Positions 52,468-61,167 of a DNA stretch of 64,000 nucleotides are shown here, in pieces. A program made the translations under genes and the position numbers. Source of the stretch: JAHBWV01 sp964588385 (GTDB lineage Bacteria; Planctomycetota; Phycisphaerae; Phycisphaerales; UBA1924); contig CAZPPG010000004.1 in NCBI GenBank assembly GCA_964588385.1, positions 1 to 64,000 on the forward strand. Reading direction: 5' to 3'. The stretch's first letter is position 1; each line of letters opens with the position of its first letter. The notes under the pieces are model-generated. The model was not told where the DNA came from and did no database searches. It saw only the letters and a program-made list of their open reading frames with translations.

Positions 52468-53196
52468 ATGCCGCAGCGTTTCAGTCTCGACGAACCAGCC
52501 GCTCCAGCCCGCAGGGCGATTGATGCCAACTGGTCGCCGCGAAAGAAGAAGATCGTCGGCGGCTTGTGCATCGGGCTCGGCGTGCTGGCTGTGTCCGCCG
52601 GAGGGGTGTACGCGTGGGGACACAGGCCCGTTTCGCTCCCGAAGACGCGTGAAGAGGCGATGAAGGTCATGGCCTCCGACCGCTACAAGAACCTCGACGA
52701 GGATCGCCGACGTCAGTACGCGGTCGTCGCGGCGGAACTCTTCAAGGACGCGTCTCGCGAAGAGATGCGCACCATGTTCGAGGATGAGAAGACCCGCGAG
52801 GTCCTCTTTGAGATGCGCCAGGAACAGATGGACGAGACCATCCTCAAGGTGGCGCGAGGAGAGCCGATCCCCGATTGGCGCACCGGCTGGCGCCCCGGCG
52901 GCATGGGCCCGGGTGGGCTGGGCGGACCTGGTGGCCCGCCACGCGACGGCCAACGCCGCGAGGGTGCCGAAGGCGGACCGGGCGGAGGGCCGGGCGGGGG
53001 CGAAATGACCGACGAGCAGCGTGCGCAGCGCCGCGCCGACATGGTCAATCGCATCAATAACCGCATCGGCCAGGCCATCAACGATGGAAACGCACAGATG
53101 AACGGCCTCCGCGCCGAGTTCATGTCACGCGTGCGCGCCCAGGGCGGCGGACCCGGCGGCCCGCCCGGTGGTGGCGGTGGACGCGGGCCGGGGTGA
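52468..53196 (+). CDS. Single-pass membrane protein with Gly/Pro-rich tail
   Basis: A 242-residue hypothetical protein. A short cytoplasmic part and one helix (about 30-50, KIVGGLCIGLGVLAVSAGGV) lead to an extracytoplasmic region: an Arg/Glu-rich helical segment (about 55-130, EEAMKVMASDRYKNLDEDRR), a Gly/Pro-rich stretch (about 145-175), another helix (EQRAQRRADMVNRINNRIG) and a Gly-rich end. No family is recognised. The spacing to the prepilin upstream (50 bp) suggests one transcript. ATG at 52468 is preferred over TTG at 52450. Confidence 0.65.
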   Translation: MPQRFSLDEPAAPARRAIDANWSPRKKKIVGGLCIGLGVLAVSAGGVYAWGHRPVSLPKTREEAMKVMASDRYKNLDEDRRRQYAVVAAELFKDASREEMRTMFEDEKTREVLFEMRQEQMDETILKVARGEPIPDWRTGWRPGGMGPGGLGGPGGPPRDGQRREGAEGGPGGGPGGGEMTDEQRAQRRADMVNRINNRIGQAINDGNAQMNGLRAEFMSRVRAQGGGPGGPPGGGGGRGPG

Positions 53197-53252
53197 GAAT
53201 GAACAGGATAAAGAAGTAGGCGTTGAACAGATCGCGAAGCGTGCAACGCGAC

Positions 53253-53310
53253 GAGCGCACTCTCAAATGGGCTGCATGTCAAGATAATCGCCGCCGTTCG
53301 CAGTGCGCTC
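53253..53310. repeat. Inverted repeat upstream of the riboswitch
   Basis: Perfect 9-nt arms GAGCGCACT (53253-53261) and AGTGCGCTC (53302-53310) separated by 40 nt, in the 386-bp gene-free region before the transporter gene. It lies outside the riboswitch and may be an operator or the end of the previous transcript. Confidence 0.4.
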
Positions 53311-53362
53311 GGAATCCATCTGGTCGTTTCGCGAAGTCTGCAAGCGCATGCGGTTATTCGAG

Positions 53363-53390
53363 TTGCCGCGCGCGGAATCCGCCATAGCAT
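53363..53390 (+). promoter_or_regulatory. Possible sigma70-type promoter for the riboswitch
   Basis: TTGCCG (53363-53368) and TAGCAT (53385-53390) are 16 bp apart and sit 14 nt before the first riboswitch stem. Called from match and placement only. Confidence 0.35.
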
Positions 53391-53403
53391 TTCAATGATC
53401 AAT

Positions 53404-53525
53404 CGCCGAGTTCCGCGGAGAGACAACCGCGGGAACGGGGGACCCACTTTGTTCCGGGGCGAATCGCACTGTGCGTAGGGCAACTCTTCGGCCCGAGCCC
53501 GTCAGCTAACCCCGTAGGCGTCGGA
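53404..53525 (+). promoter_or_regulatory. c-di-AMP (ydaO/yuaA-type) riboswitch
   Basis: The leader carries the landmark blocks of the ydaO motif in order: a P1 strand (CGCCGAG, 53404-53410), a short hairpin (TTCCGCGG with CCGCGGGAA, 53411-53435), CGGGGGACCCA (53436-53446), GGGGCGAATC (53456-53465), GTAGGGCAACTC (53475-53486) with its partner TTCGGCCCGA, and CCGTCAGCTAACCCCGTAGG (53499-53518), then GCGTCGG that closes P1. This RNA class binds two c-di-AMP molecules and normally turns off potassium or osmolyte transport and cell-wall hydrolase genes when c-di-AMP is high. The gene at 53583 is a KimA-like transporter, which fits. The expression platform is not clear; a weak GGAGG/CCTCT pairing lies between the aptamer and the start codon. 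Confidence 0.9.
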
Positions 53526-53582
53526 GGGATGAACCAACCGGAGCGCCGGAGGTCCATCCTCTGCATTTCGGGAGTTCAGTCG

Positions 53583-55613
53583 ATGTCCACGGACAACTCG
53601 GTGCCTCCTTTCCCCAGCGCGGACGGTGCGCGCGGGGACAAGCCCTCCTTGCGCCAGCGCGTACGGAGGGCGGTGATCGGACCGCCGCGCTCGCTCACCG
53701 ATCAACGCGTCTTCCATCGCGTCTCCCTTGTCGCTCTGCTGGCGTGGGTCGGGCTCGGCGCGGATGGCCTCTCATCATCCGCATACGGACCCGAAGAAGC
53801 ATTCCGGACGCTGGGCGAGCACACGTATCTCGCGGTCGCACTCGCGGTGCTGATGGCGGCCACCGTGTTCGTGATATCCGCCGCGTACAGCCGCATCATC
53901 GAGCAGTTTCCGCACGGAGGCGGCGGCTATGTCGTCGCGAGCAAGCTGCTCGGTGAGAAGTTCGGGCTTGTGTCCGGTTGTGCGCTGCTCGTGGATTATG
54001 TCCTCACGATCACGATCTCCATCGCCGCGGCGGGTGACGCGCTCTTCAGCTTCAGTTTCATCCCGCCCGCCTGGCACGCGGCGAAACCGCCCCTTGAAGG
54101 GCTCTGTATCTGCACCCTACTCGCGATGAACATGCGCGGAGTCCGCGAATCCGTCATGGTGCTCGCGCCCATGTTCTTCCTCTTCGTCGTCACGCACGTC
54201 CTTGTGATCGTCGGCGGCATCGCCGGCCACGCGCCCCAGGTGCCCGAGACTGCACGCGAAGTCTCGCAGGGATTCAGCGCGGGGGGCTCCACGCTCGGCA
54301 TCGGCGGCATGCTCCTGCTCCTGGTCCACGCCTTCTCGCTCGGCGGCGGCACATACACCGGCATCGAGGCCGTCTCGAACGGTGTCCCGATGATGCGCCA
54401 TCCCCAGGTCCGCACCGCGAAGCGCACCATGATGTACATGGCGATCTCGCTGGCGTTCACCGCGACGGGCCTCCTGCTCTGCTACCTCTTGTGGGACATC
54501 CGGCACGTCCCGGGCAAGACCATGAACGCCGCGCTGGTGGAGCGTCTGGCCGGCGGCCTGCCGCTCGGCGGACTCTTCATCGCGCTCTTCCTGATCGCGG
54601 AGGGCGCGATCCTGGTCGTCGCGGCCCAGGCGGGCTTCGCCGACGGCCCGCGCGTCCTCTCCAACATGGCTCTGGACTCATGGGCGCCGCGCCGGTTCGC
54701 CGCGCTCTCCGAGCGGCTCACCACCGCCAACGGCATCCTCCTCATGGGCGGTGCCGCACTCGTCGCACTGTTCTACACGCGTGGCGATGTCCGACACATC
54801 GTCGTGATGTACAGCATCAACGTCTTCCTCACCTTCTCGCTCTCCCTGCTGGGCATGTCGCTTTACACACTCAGAACGCGCGGGCGCGGCAAGGCAAAGG
54901 TGAAAGCACCGTGGAAACGCCGCGCCGCGCTCTTCATCGGAGGCTTCGCCCTCTGCGCGACGATCCTCGGCTTCACGATCGTGGAGAAGTTCTCCCAAGG
55001 TGGTTGGATCACGCTCGCCGTGACGGGAACGCTGGTCGCCGTCTGCCTCCTCATCCGCCGCCATTACAAGGGCGTTGCAAGCAGACTCAACCGCGCGTTC
55101 GAGGGGCTGGAACGGATCCCGGAGCACGCAGGGCTGACGCCGGGCGCGCCCGATCCGTCGCTCCCCGCGGCCGTGATCCTCGTCGGCGGCTACACGGGCT
55201 TCGGTGTGCACACGACACTGAATGTCTTCCGTGCCTTCCCCGGTCACTTCAAGAGCATTGTGTTCGTCTCCGTCGGCACGATCGACTCCGGCGGTTTCAA
55301 GGGAGAAGACTCGATCCAAGCCCTGCACAACGCCACCGAGCACACGCTCCAGCGATACGCCGACCTGGCAACGCGTCTTGGCATGCCCGCGACAACGCGC
55401 ATGGCGGTGGGCGCGGACACCGTTGACGAGGCGGAGAAGCTCTGTCTCTCGATCGCGAGAGAGTTCGCCCGCCCGACGTTCTTCGCCGGGCAGGTGGTGT
55501 TTGCCCGCGAGACGTGGGTGCACAGACTGCTGCACAATCAGACGGCGTTCGCGATCCAGCGCCGCTTGCAGTGGGCGGGACTGAACATGGTGATCCTGCC
55601 CGCGAGGGCTTAA
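53583..55613 (+). CDS. KimA-like potassium transporter of the APC superfamily
   Basis: Inner-membrane transporter of 676 residues, with about twelve helices in the first two thirds and a cytoplasmic C-terminal domain (about 510-676). The helix 1 break is GLGADGLSSSAYGPEEAF, matching the DALSSVAYG type motif of Bacillus KimA, and helix 3 has FPHGGGGYVVASKLLGEKFG and LVDYVLTITISIAA, also as in KimA. AFSLGGGTYTGIEAVSNGVP is the helix 6 segment. KimA is a high-affinity potassium:proton symporter, and its gene in Bacillus (ydaO) is preceded by the same riboswitch class. The start at 53583 has GGGAG 8 nt upstream; the ATG at 53529 directly abuts the riboswitch end and is rejected. The stop faces the next gene 10 bp away. 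Confidence 0.87.
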   Translation: MSTDNSVPPFPSADGARGDKPSLRQRVRRAVIGPPRSLTDQRVFHRVSLVALLAWVGLGADGLSSSAYGPEEAFRTLGEHTYLAVALAVLMAATVFVISAAYSRIIEQFPHGGGGYVVASKLLGEKFGLVSGCALLVDYVLTITISIAAAGDALFSFSFIPPAWHAAKPPLEGLCICTLLAMNMRGVRESVMVLAPMFFLFVVTHVLVIVGGIAGHAPQVPETAREVSQGFSAGGSTLGIGGMLLLLVHAFSLGGGTYTGIEAVSNGVPMMRHPQVRTAKRTMMYMAISLAFTATGLLLCYLLWDIRHVPGKTMNAALVERLAGGLPLGGLFIALFLIAEGAILVVAAQAGFADGPRVLSNMALDSWAPRRFAALSERLTTANGILLMGGAALVALFYTRGDVRHIVVMYSINVFLTFSLSLLGMSLYTLRTRGRGKAKVKAPWKRRAALFIGGFALCATILGFTIVEKFSQGGWITLAVTGTLVAVCLLIRRHYKGVASRLNRAFEGLERIPEHAGLTPGAPDPSLPAAVILVGGYTGFGVHTTLNVFRAFPGHFKSIVFVSVGTIDSGGFKGEDSIQALHNATEHTLQRYADLATRLGMPATTRMAVGADTVDEAEKLCLSIAREFARPTFFAGQVVFARETWVHRLLHNQTAFAIQRRLQWAGLNMVILPARA

Positions 55614-55623
55614 CTCCCCTTGC

Positions 55624-58386
55624 TCACTCGCCCTTGGCCATCGCCTCGAGCGCCGCGAGCCGCTTCTTGTGCAGCTCACGATCGGGCTCGATCGCGATGA
55701 GTGATTCGAGCTGGTGGCGGGCCGCGGCATAGTCCTTCGCAACAATCGCAATGCGTGCAGCGATCTCGCGCGAGTCCGCATCGAATGGCGCGATGCGGAC
55801 GACGCGCATGGCCTTCGCATGCGCCAGCGCGACGTTGCCGCGCTCGGCATAGAGGCGGGCCAGTTCCGCCGCGTAGGCCGGGGAGTGTACCTCTCTCGCA
55901 TCAAGCCACTCCAGGTGCGGAATCGCCTTGGCTTCCACATCTTCGCCCGTCTCGTTCGCCGCGCCGGCCGTCAGATAGACCCGCGCCAGGGCCCGATGCG
56001 GCGCATCGTCCATCGGGCGGGCCGCCGCGGCTCGTTCCAGCAGATCCGTCATCGACGCGTCCGGTACGCCCCCACGTGCTCGCAGCTCGGTCTCAACGGA
56101 GATCGCGAGCAACTCCGGATGCTCCGGATGCTCGGCGAGCGCCTTGGCGATCGCCGCCCGGGGCTCCAGCGGCTCAAGCAACTCAATCCCGCCCTCACCC
56201 TTCTGTACAGGCGACATCGCCTGCTCAATGAGCGACGCCGCGTCCGGCATCCCCTCCGGCAAGCGCACGCCCCAGACCACCAACTGGTCGCCCGCCCACG
56301 CCTTGAACTCCGTAAAGAACTGCGAGCGGGGCAGGCCCAGCACCTTCTGAAACGCCGCTTCCTCCGTCGTGCCCTTCGCGTACTCGTCCATCAGATCAAG
56401 CGGCGCGCCGGGGCCGTACGTCGTCACGATGTACTCGTACATCCAGTGGCCCTGGGCGTAGGCCTGTGAGCGGTCGGTCGCCTTCTTGGGGCGAACAAAC
56501 GCGATGTTGATGCCATCAAGATCGAAGAGCTCATCCTTCGCAAACGCATTCGACAGCAGCGAAACCGTTCGCACATCGCGCGGCGCGTCCTCAAGATACA
56601 CCGCCGCCGCCTCTGTAAACCAGTGAGGGATCCGATTGTTCGTGCGTGCGAGTGTCACCGTGTGCACATACTCATGGCGCACCACGCGGAGCCAGTCGTA
56701 TGGACCCACCAGATGCCCGGGTCCGTCGGACGGCGACTCCATCGCGACAACCGGTCCCGTCGCCGCGGCCATCGTGTGCAGGCCCGGCACACCCGTGATG
56801 CGGACGCTGAACCACTCGTGATTGGGCATCACGTCAATCGTCGTCTTCACGGGCGGCTCAAAGTCGATGCCGCCGCGTTCCTTGCCGCAGACGCGGGCGT
56901 GCATCGCTTCGAGCGCGGGAAGCATCTCACGCGCGAGGATGGTGTCCCGACCCGCCTTGCAGCGCACGATGAAGTGCTCGGACTCGAATCGCTCGTAAGT
57001 GAGAAGTTCCGTGAGAAGCTTGGTGGAGTTATCCACCGCGACATTGAACGGGTCGAGCGCCTTGGCCGCCTTCAGCGTGTCGAGCGAATCGACATCACGC
57101 CCGGCCTGGGCGAGCATGAGCCCCCGATCAATCAGCGGATCGGCCCAGTGGGGCTCGCGCTCGACCGCTCGCGACAGATACGCATCGCTCAGCTCGTACT
57201 GGCGATTGTCACTGAGGGTGCGTCCGACCTCGTAGAGCGCGAGCGCCGATGCGGGCGTCCCGGACGACATCGCATCGAACGCCGCAAGCCGGGCATCGGC
57301 ATCCGCGATATCGAACGCTCCCGCGCTCGCCGCGGCCCGCAATGCGAGAAGGGAACGCATCTCGGGATGATCCGCGAGCGCGGGTCCGAGGATGTCGATC
57401 GCCCCCGCCGCGTCCCGCTGGCGGAGCTGCGCGCGTGCCCGGATCTCCGCCGCCCACGGCGAGCCCCGTGCTCCACCGACCGGCGCGGCATCCACACCCG
57501 CGACCTTCACCGCCAGTTCGTCGAGCTTGACGGCGATGGACTCTGAAGTCTCAAAGTCGAACTGATCGACGGACATGTGGCCGAGCAGGCGCCACGCCTC
57601 CGCGCACGAGGGATTCAGGCGCAACGCCTCGATCGCGGCCTGCCGTGCCTCGCGCTTGTTGTCCTTGCTGTTGAGCAGCTCGGCCTCGACCAGTCGCGCC
57701 GACCACGACAGCCGATCCAGCTCGTCCCGCGCGCGGGCCAGGAGCGTGGTGATCGTGCGATAGTCCTGCTGCGCATCGCGCCACGGACCCTTCATGCGGG
57801 CCCGAAGCAGCAACGCACGCACGCCCTCGACCAGGTCGTCGGCGATCGTGATCTGCTTCTCACCCATCGCCGCCGCGACCCTATCCAGCATCGCGCTCGC
57901 CGCGTCGATCTGCCCGAGATCAAAGTTGGCCTGCGCAACCAGACGCATGGCCCGCATGGACGGACCGCCACCCGCCTCCGCCGCCAGCAGCTCCAGGGCT
58001 TCGCGGGGCTGCCCACGTTCGACCAGGGCCTCCGCGCGATCAAGGGCCGAGGCCTCCGCGTTGGAAAGCGACTCGTCCCAGATTCGCCCGCTGACCAGCG
58101 CGGCTCGCGCTCGCGAGGAAGCGTCCGCGATGTCCTCTTCCCGCCAGATCCCGTGATGGATGCGCAGGTCGCGGGCCTGTTCCGGAGAGATGTACGTCTG
58201 TTCGAGGAGGCGCGTGATCGAGGGTGAGAGTTCCGGCACCTGGATCGGCGCGGACTTCTGCTCCTGCACAACCTGCCCATGAGCAACCATCGGCTGCAGT
58301 GAGATCGCGAGCCCGGCGATCAACGCAAGAACGGGGCCGCACCACGACCCTTCAACTCGTGCGGCCGGATTCGATCTCGCTCGCAT
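55624..58386 (-). CDS. Exported TPR protein with gluzincin (peptidase MA-like) domain
   Basis: A 920-residue exported protein. The signal peptide (residues about 12-38) ends MVAHGQ. Residues about 60-460 contain TPR-like helix pairs (for example AEALVERGQPREALELLAAE and YELSDAYLSRAVEREPHWAD). The peptidase part (about 480-730) starts YERFESEHFIVRC and has the zinc site VRHEYVHTVTLA with a downstream Glu in HWFTEAAAVYLEDAP. A second set of TPR-like helices ends the protein (about 775-915). Such proteins are common in planctomycetes; substrate unknown. ATG at 58386 has GGAGG 7 nt upstream. The LolA-like gene is 118 bp upstream on the same strand. Confidence 0.85.
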   Translation of the reverse strand: MRARSNPAARVEGSWCGPVLALIAGLAISLQPMVAHGQVVQEQKSAPIQVPELSPSITRLLEQTYISPEQARDLRIHHGIWREEDIADASSRARAALVSGRIWDESLSNAEASALDRAEALVERGQPREALELLAAEAGGGPSMRAMRLVAQANFDLGQIDAASAMLDRVAAAMGEKQITIADDLVEGVRALLLRARMKGPWRDAQQDYRTITTLLARARDELDRLSWSARLVEAELLNSKDNKREARQAAIEALRLNPSCAEAWRLLGHMSVDQFDFETSESIAVKLDELAVKVAGVDAAPVGGARGSPWAAEIRARAQLRQRDAAGAIDILGPALADHPEMRSLLALRAAASAGAFDIADADARLAAFDAMSSGTPASALALYEVGRTLSDNRQYELSDAYLSRAVEREPHWADPLIDRGLMLAQAGRDVDSLDTLKAAKALDPFNVAVDNSTKLLTELLTYERFESEHFIVRCKAGRDTILAREMLPALEAMHARVCGKERGGIDFEPPVKTTIDVMPNHEWFSVRITGVPGLHTMAAATGPVVAMESPSDGPGHLVGPYDWLRVVRHEYVHTVTLARTNNRIPHWFTEAAAVYLEDAPRDVRTVSLLSNAFAKDELFDLDGINIAFVRPKKATDRSQAYAQGHWMYEYIVTTYGPGAPLDLMDEYAKGTTEEAAFQKVLGLPRSQFFTEFKAWAGDQLVVWGVRLPEGMPDAASLIEQAMSPVQKGEGGIELLEPLEPRAAIAKALAEHPEHPELLAISVETELRARGGVPDASMTDLLERAAAARPMDDAPHRALARVYLTAGAANETGEDVEAKAIPHLEWLDAREVHSPAYAAELARLYAERGNVALAHAKAMRVVRIAPFDADSREIAARIAIVAKDYAAARHQLESLIAIEPDRELHKKRLAALEAMAKGE

Positions 58387-58504
58387 CGCGCGTGCCTCCG
58401 TACGTATACAACACCTGGGGGCCGATGGGCCGTCGCCAAGCGTGTACCGACAAGGCCAGTGTACGGTTCGGTGGCCGGCGTGCACCACGCGCGGAAATCC
58501 GCCG

Positions 58505-59434
58505 TTACGGGGCCTCGATCCGCCCGCGATACGGCTCGATCCGGACGTTCCAGCCGCGGGCCGGCGTCGCCGTGTCGAAGATCCGGTGCGGCAGATCCGT
58601 CGGGTTCTTCTCTGGATTCAGCATCTGCACGATCGACTCATCCCCCGCGACGTTGATCGTTCGCGACATCCGGGGAAGCAGATCGCCCTTGCGGTACCAG
58701 ACGCGGATCTCAGCAAGCTCATCACCGTCCTGCGGCTCGGCCTTGGGGATCAGCGAGAGCTGGTACGTGCCCTCACCGTTGTTCACGAACGATCGCAGCG
58801 AATCCGCCGCGAGCCCGTCCTCCGTGGAGAGAAGCTTGACGTTGTAGCGAGAAAGCACGTCGTCGCGACGCTGCCCGACCGGCACCGGGAACGGGCCCTC
58901 GCCGATGCGCAGCGGATCGAACCGCTCGCCGGGCGGCACAACCTGCCGCTTGATGAACTGCTTCTCCTTCTCCAGCTTCTCCACCAGCCACTCACCGTCA
59001 AAGATGTAGTCTTTCTTCTCTTTCTCGACGCGCGAGCCGACCCGGAGCTGCGTGAACTGCACGGCGAATCGCCGCGAAGCCGGCGTGCTGGCGTCCCCGC
59101 GATCCACGGTCTCAAAGGAGAGCGTGCCGTCGCGCGTCTGCTCATCGCCGGCCAGAGCGAAGATCCGCGTGTAGCGGATGTCCGCTTTGAACGTCTTGAT
59201 CTCCAGGTCCGCCGTCTCCAGCGCAACGAGCAGATCGTCCGCATCATCGATCGCGTCACCGGGCTTCCAGTCGTGTGCCGGCGCGGTGGCGCCGTCCCGA
59301 GCGGCCTGCGCATTCTCCGTTCCCTGCCCCCTCGCCGCACCCGGCACACCAACCGCCAGCACAGAGGCCGCTGCCAGCAGCGCGACCCGCGGAGCGTGCC
59401 CGGCGGATACACGAAGGGACGAAAGGTGTCGCAT
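58505..59434 (-). CDS. LolA-like exported protein
   Basis: A 309-residue protein with a signal peptide (cut near AARGQG, residue 38). The domain from about 70 on (LETADLEIKTFKADIRYTRI) is a half-barrel with repeated strands, typical of LolA/LolB folds that carry lipoproteins through the periplasm: FDGEWLVEKLEKEKQFIKRQ, RYNVKLLST and a WYRKGDLLPRMSRTI strand near the end are in the expected places. It may bind lipid or lipoproteins. ATG at 59434 has GGAG about 8 nt upstream. Neighbours are the TPR/peptidase protein downstream and a DUF3313 lipoprotein upstream. Confidence 0.75.
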   Translation of the reverse strand: MRHLSSLRVSAGHAPRVALLAAASVLAVGVPGAARGQGTENAQAARDGATAPAHDWKPGDAIDDADDLLVALETADLEIKTFKADIRYTRIFALAGDEQTRDGTLSFETVDRGDASTPASRRFAVQFTQLRVGSRVEKEKKDYIFDGEWLVEKLEKEKQFIKRQVVPPGERFDPLRIGEGPFPVPVGQRRDDVLSRYNVKLLSTEDGLAADSLRSFVNNGEGTYQLSLIPKAEPQDGDELAEIRVWYRKGDLLPRMSRTINVAGDESIVQMLNPEKNPTDLPHRIFDTATPARGWNVRIEPYRGRIEAP

Positions 59435-59593
59435 CACATGGCTCCAGAGACGATCCGCGAATCGGGCCGGGAAACAGGCCACAGGGCTCGGACGCGAGCC
59501 GCTCACAAGGTTTGTGGGGGTCGCCGGGTGATTGTTGCGGGGAATGGGCCCGGGGCGCGGCCGGCGTGACGAAGCTGTGACACCCCGAATCGG

Positions 59594-60283
59594 TCAGGGG
59601 TGCGTCGCCAGTTCCTTGGCATCGCGGATCCAGAGGTACAAGCGCGACGCCCAATGCCGGAAGACCAGGCTTGCGTCGGAGAACCGGTCATCCCCGACCG
59701 GCTGGGCCGCATCCCGGACCACGTCGGACTCCACCGCCGCCGCGAGCCGCTCTCGCGTCAGCGAATCCAGGATCTCGATTTCAACCGCAGCCCCGCCAAT
59801 CTGGACCTGCCCGGTCGCCGGGTCGACCTGCGACGCGGCCAAAGCCGTGACCGCGGCACGGATCACCGCAACATTCGGGCCCGGCTCCGTGACGACAGGG
59901 TGCGTCGCACGGATCGCCTCCACCGTCTCCTCATGGAGTATCCTTGCCAGCTCGCGGGACTCCGCATCGGTGACCGACGTCCCACGGGCCGTCCGAGCCG
60001 GCAGCACGATCATGGGTTCAACGATGAACGCCGTGTACGACGCCAGCTTTGCGGACTGCTCATACAGCGTGCTCGGGTGTCGAGGGCTCGGGCGGAGCTT
60101 GGCATAGTCGACAAGGAACCCGGAGTATCGCGTGTCCACGAAGCCGGCCGGGGCCTTGGCATCCGTCGGCCGGAGCGGGTCCGGTTCCGCCTCTGGCTGA
60201 GACGCACAAGCGCCGACCAGGAGCGTCAGGAGAACACCCAAAGGGATCGACGCGACATGCATGTTTCGTGGCGAGCGTGTCAT
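59594..60283 (-). CDS. DUF3313-family lipoprotein
   Basis: A 229-residue protein with a lipoprotein signal: MTRSPRNMHV, a hydrophobic run and the lipobox LVGAC with Cys26. The mature part opens TRYSGFLVDYAKLRPSP, typical of DUF3313, and has YTAFIVEPMIVLPARTARGT and AAVEIEILDSLTRERLAAAV, like the core strands of the family. Such proteins are probably anchored to a membrane on the periplasmic side. ATG at 60283 is preferred; an internal ATG at 60262 would also keep the lipobox. The ptsH gene ends 44 bp upstream. Function unknown. Confidence 0.78.
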   Translation of the reverse strand: MTRSPRNMHVASIPLGVLLTLLVGACASQPEAEPDPLRPTDAKAPAGFVDTRYSGFLVDYAKLRPSPRHPSTLYEQSAKLASYTAFIVEPMIVLPARTARGTSVTDAESRELARILHEETVEAIRATHPVVTEPGPNVAVIRAAVTALAASQVDPATGQVQIGGAAVEIEILDSLTRERLAAAVESDVVRDAAQPVGDDRFSDASLVFRHWASRLYLWIRDAKELATHP

Positions 60284-60326
60284 CTCTGTAGAGATCGACA
60301 AAACGCCCGGCCGTGGGCGAGCGGAT

Positions 60327-60602
60327 TTACTCTTCGTCAAATCCGCGCCCGACCAGGGTCTGGAGCGCGGCCAGCGCGGCCTCTGCGTCGTCGCCGTCGG
60401 CGATGATCTCAAGGGGGGTTCCCTGGGTGGCGGCGAGCATCATCATCTGCATGATGGACTTGCCGTCAACCTCGGTTTCCTCGCGTTTGACGCACACATT
60501 GCACTTGAAGGTCGACGCCAGATCCACGAACGCCATCGCGGGCCGGGCGTGGAGCCCGAGCCGATTGACGATGGTCACCGTGATGGTCCGGCGTTCCGGC
60601 AA
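60327..60602 (-). CDS. ptsH: HPr-type phosphocarrier protein
   Basis: A 91-residue HPr/NPr. The phosphorylated histidine is His18 in RLGLHARPAMAF, and Ser49 in DGKSIMQMMMLAA is in the place of the regulatory serine. EGTPLEII-type strand (QGTPLEIIADGDDAEAALAA) and length fit the family. The start is TTG at 60602, with GAGGAG about 10 nt upstream; there is no ATG in frame before the HPr fold. In the context of PtsN and HPF it is best read as the nitrogen-PTS HPr (NPr). Enzyme I is not in the window. Confidence 0.92.
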   Translation of the reverse strand: MPERRTITVTIVNRLGLHARPAMAFVDLASTFKCNVCVKREETEVDGKSIMQMMMLAATQGTPLEIIADGDDAEAALAALQTLVGRGFDEE

Positions 60603-60654
60603 GGCGGAGAGTCTCCTCGTGCATCCAGGATCCGGGGCGTGAATCCGACGGGGT

Positions 60655-61131
60655 TCAGCCGGGGAAGCCCTGAGAATCGGCCTCGTCGATCAGCGTCAGG
60701 ACCTCGCCGACGTTGGACGATTGACGCAGGAACCGCCGGAACCGCTCCTGCGAGAGATTCTTGAAGATCACCTCCATCGCGAGCAGGTGTTCCTCGGGCT
60801 TGTCCTCGGGTGAGAGAAGCAGAAAGACGGAATAGACCGGCTGCCGGTCCAGGGCGTTGAAATCCACGCCCCGAGACGACAACCCGATCGTCGCGCACAT
60901 CTTCCCGATCGCCTTGTGCTTGACGTGTGGGACCGCCACACCCTTGCCGAAACCGGTGGATCCCTTGCGCTCTCGCTCAAGAATCGCCCGGACCAGCTCG
61001 TCACGCATGGCGGGTTTGGCCACGCCCGCGGCGATGATCGAATCGACCATCTCACCGATCACGTCGTCGCGCTCCGTGGCGGACAGGTTCGCGATCACGG
61101 CGTCGCGGACGATGATGTCGTTCAGCTTCAT
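60655..61131 (-). CDS. ptsN: PTS IIA domain protein, EIIA-Ntr (PtsN) type
   Basis: A 158-residue IIA-fructose/nitrogen domain. The phosphorylated histidine is His69 in GFGKGVAVPHVKHKAIG, followed by SRGVDFNALDRQPVYSVFLL and PEEHLLAMEVIFKNLSQERF, the standard family blocks. EIIA-Ntr receives phosphate from NPr and regulates potassium uptake and stress signalling in proteobacteria. The gene is between hpf (upstream) and ptsH (downstream), gaps 36 and 52 bp, so one operon is likely. ATG at 61131 has GGAG about 8 nt upstream. There is no IIB or IIC partner in view. Confidence 0.93.
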   Translation of the reverse strand: MKLNDIIVRDAVIANLSATERDDVIGEMVDSIIAAGVAKPAMRDELVRAILERERKGSTGFGKGVAVPHVKHKAIGKMCATIGLSSRGVDFNALDRQPVYSVFLLLSPEDKPEEHLLAMEVIFKNLSQERFRRFLRQSSNVGEVLTLIDEADSQGFPG

Positions 61132-61167
61132 TCCTTCGTCGCTCCTGCCCCGAGGGGCCCCGCCCGT

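Noticed and set aside
53529..53582. Start of the transporter at 53529
   Set aside because: The ATG directly touches the riboswitch end with no spacing to GGAGGG, and the extra 18 residues do not match the KimA family.
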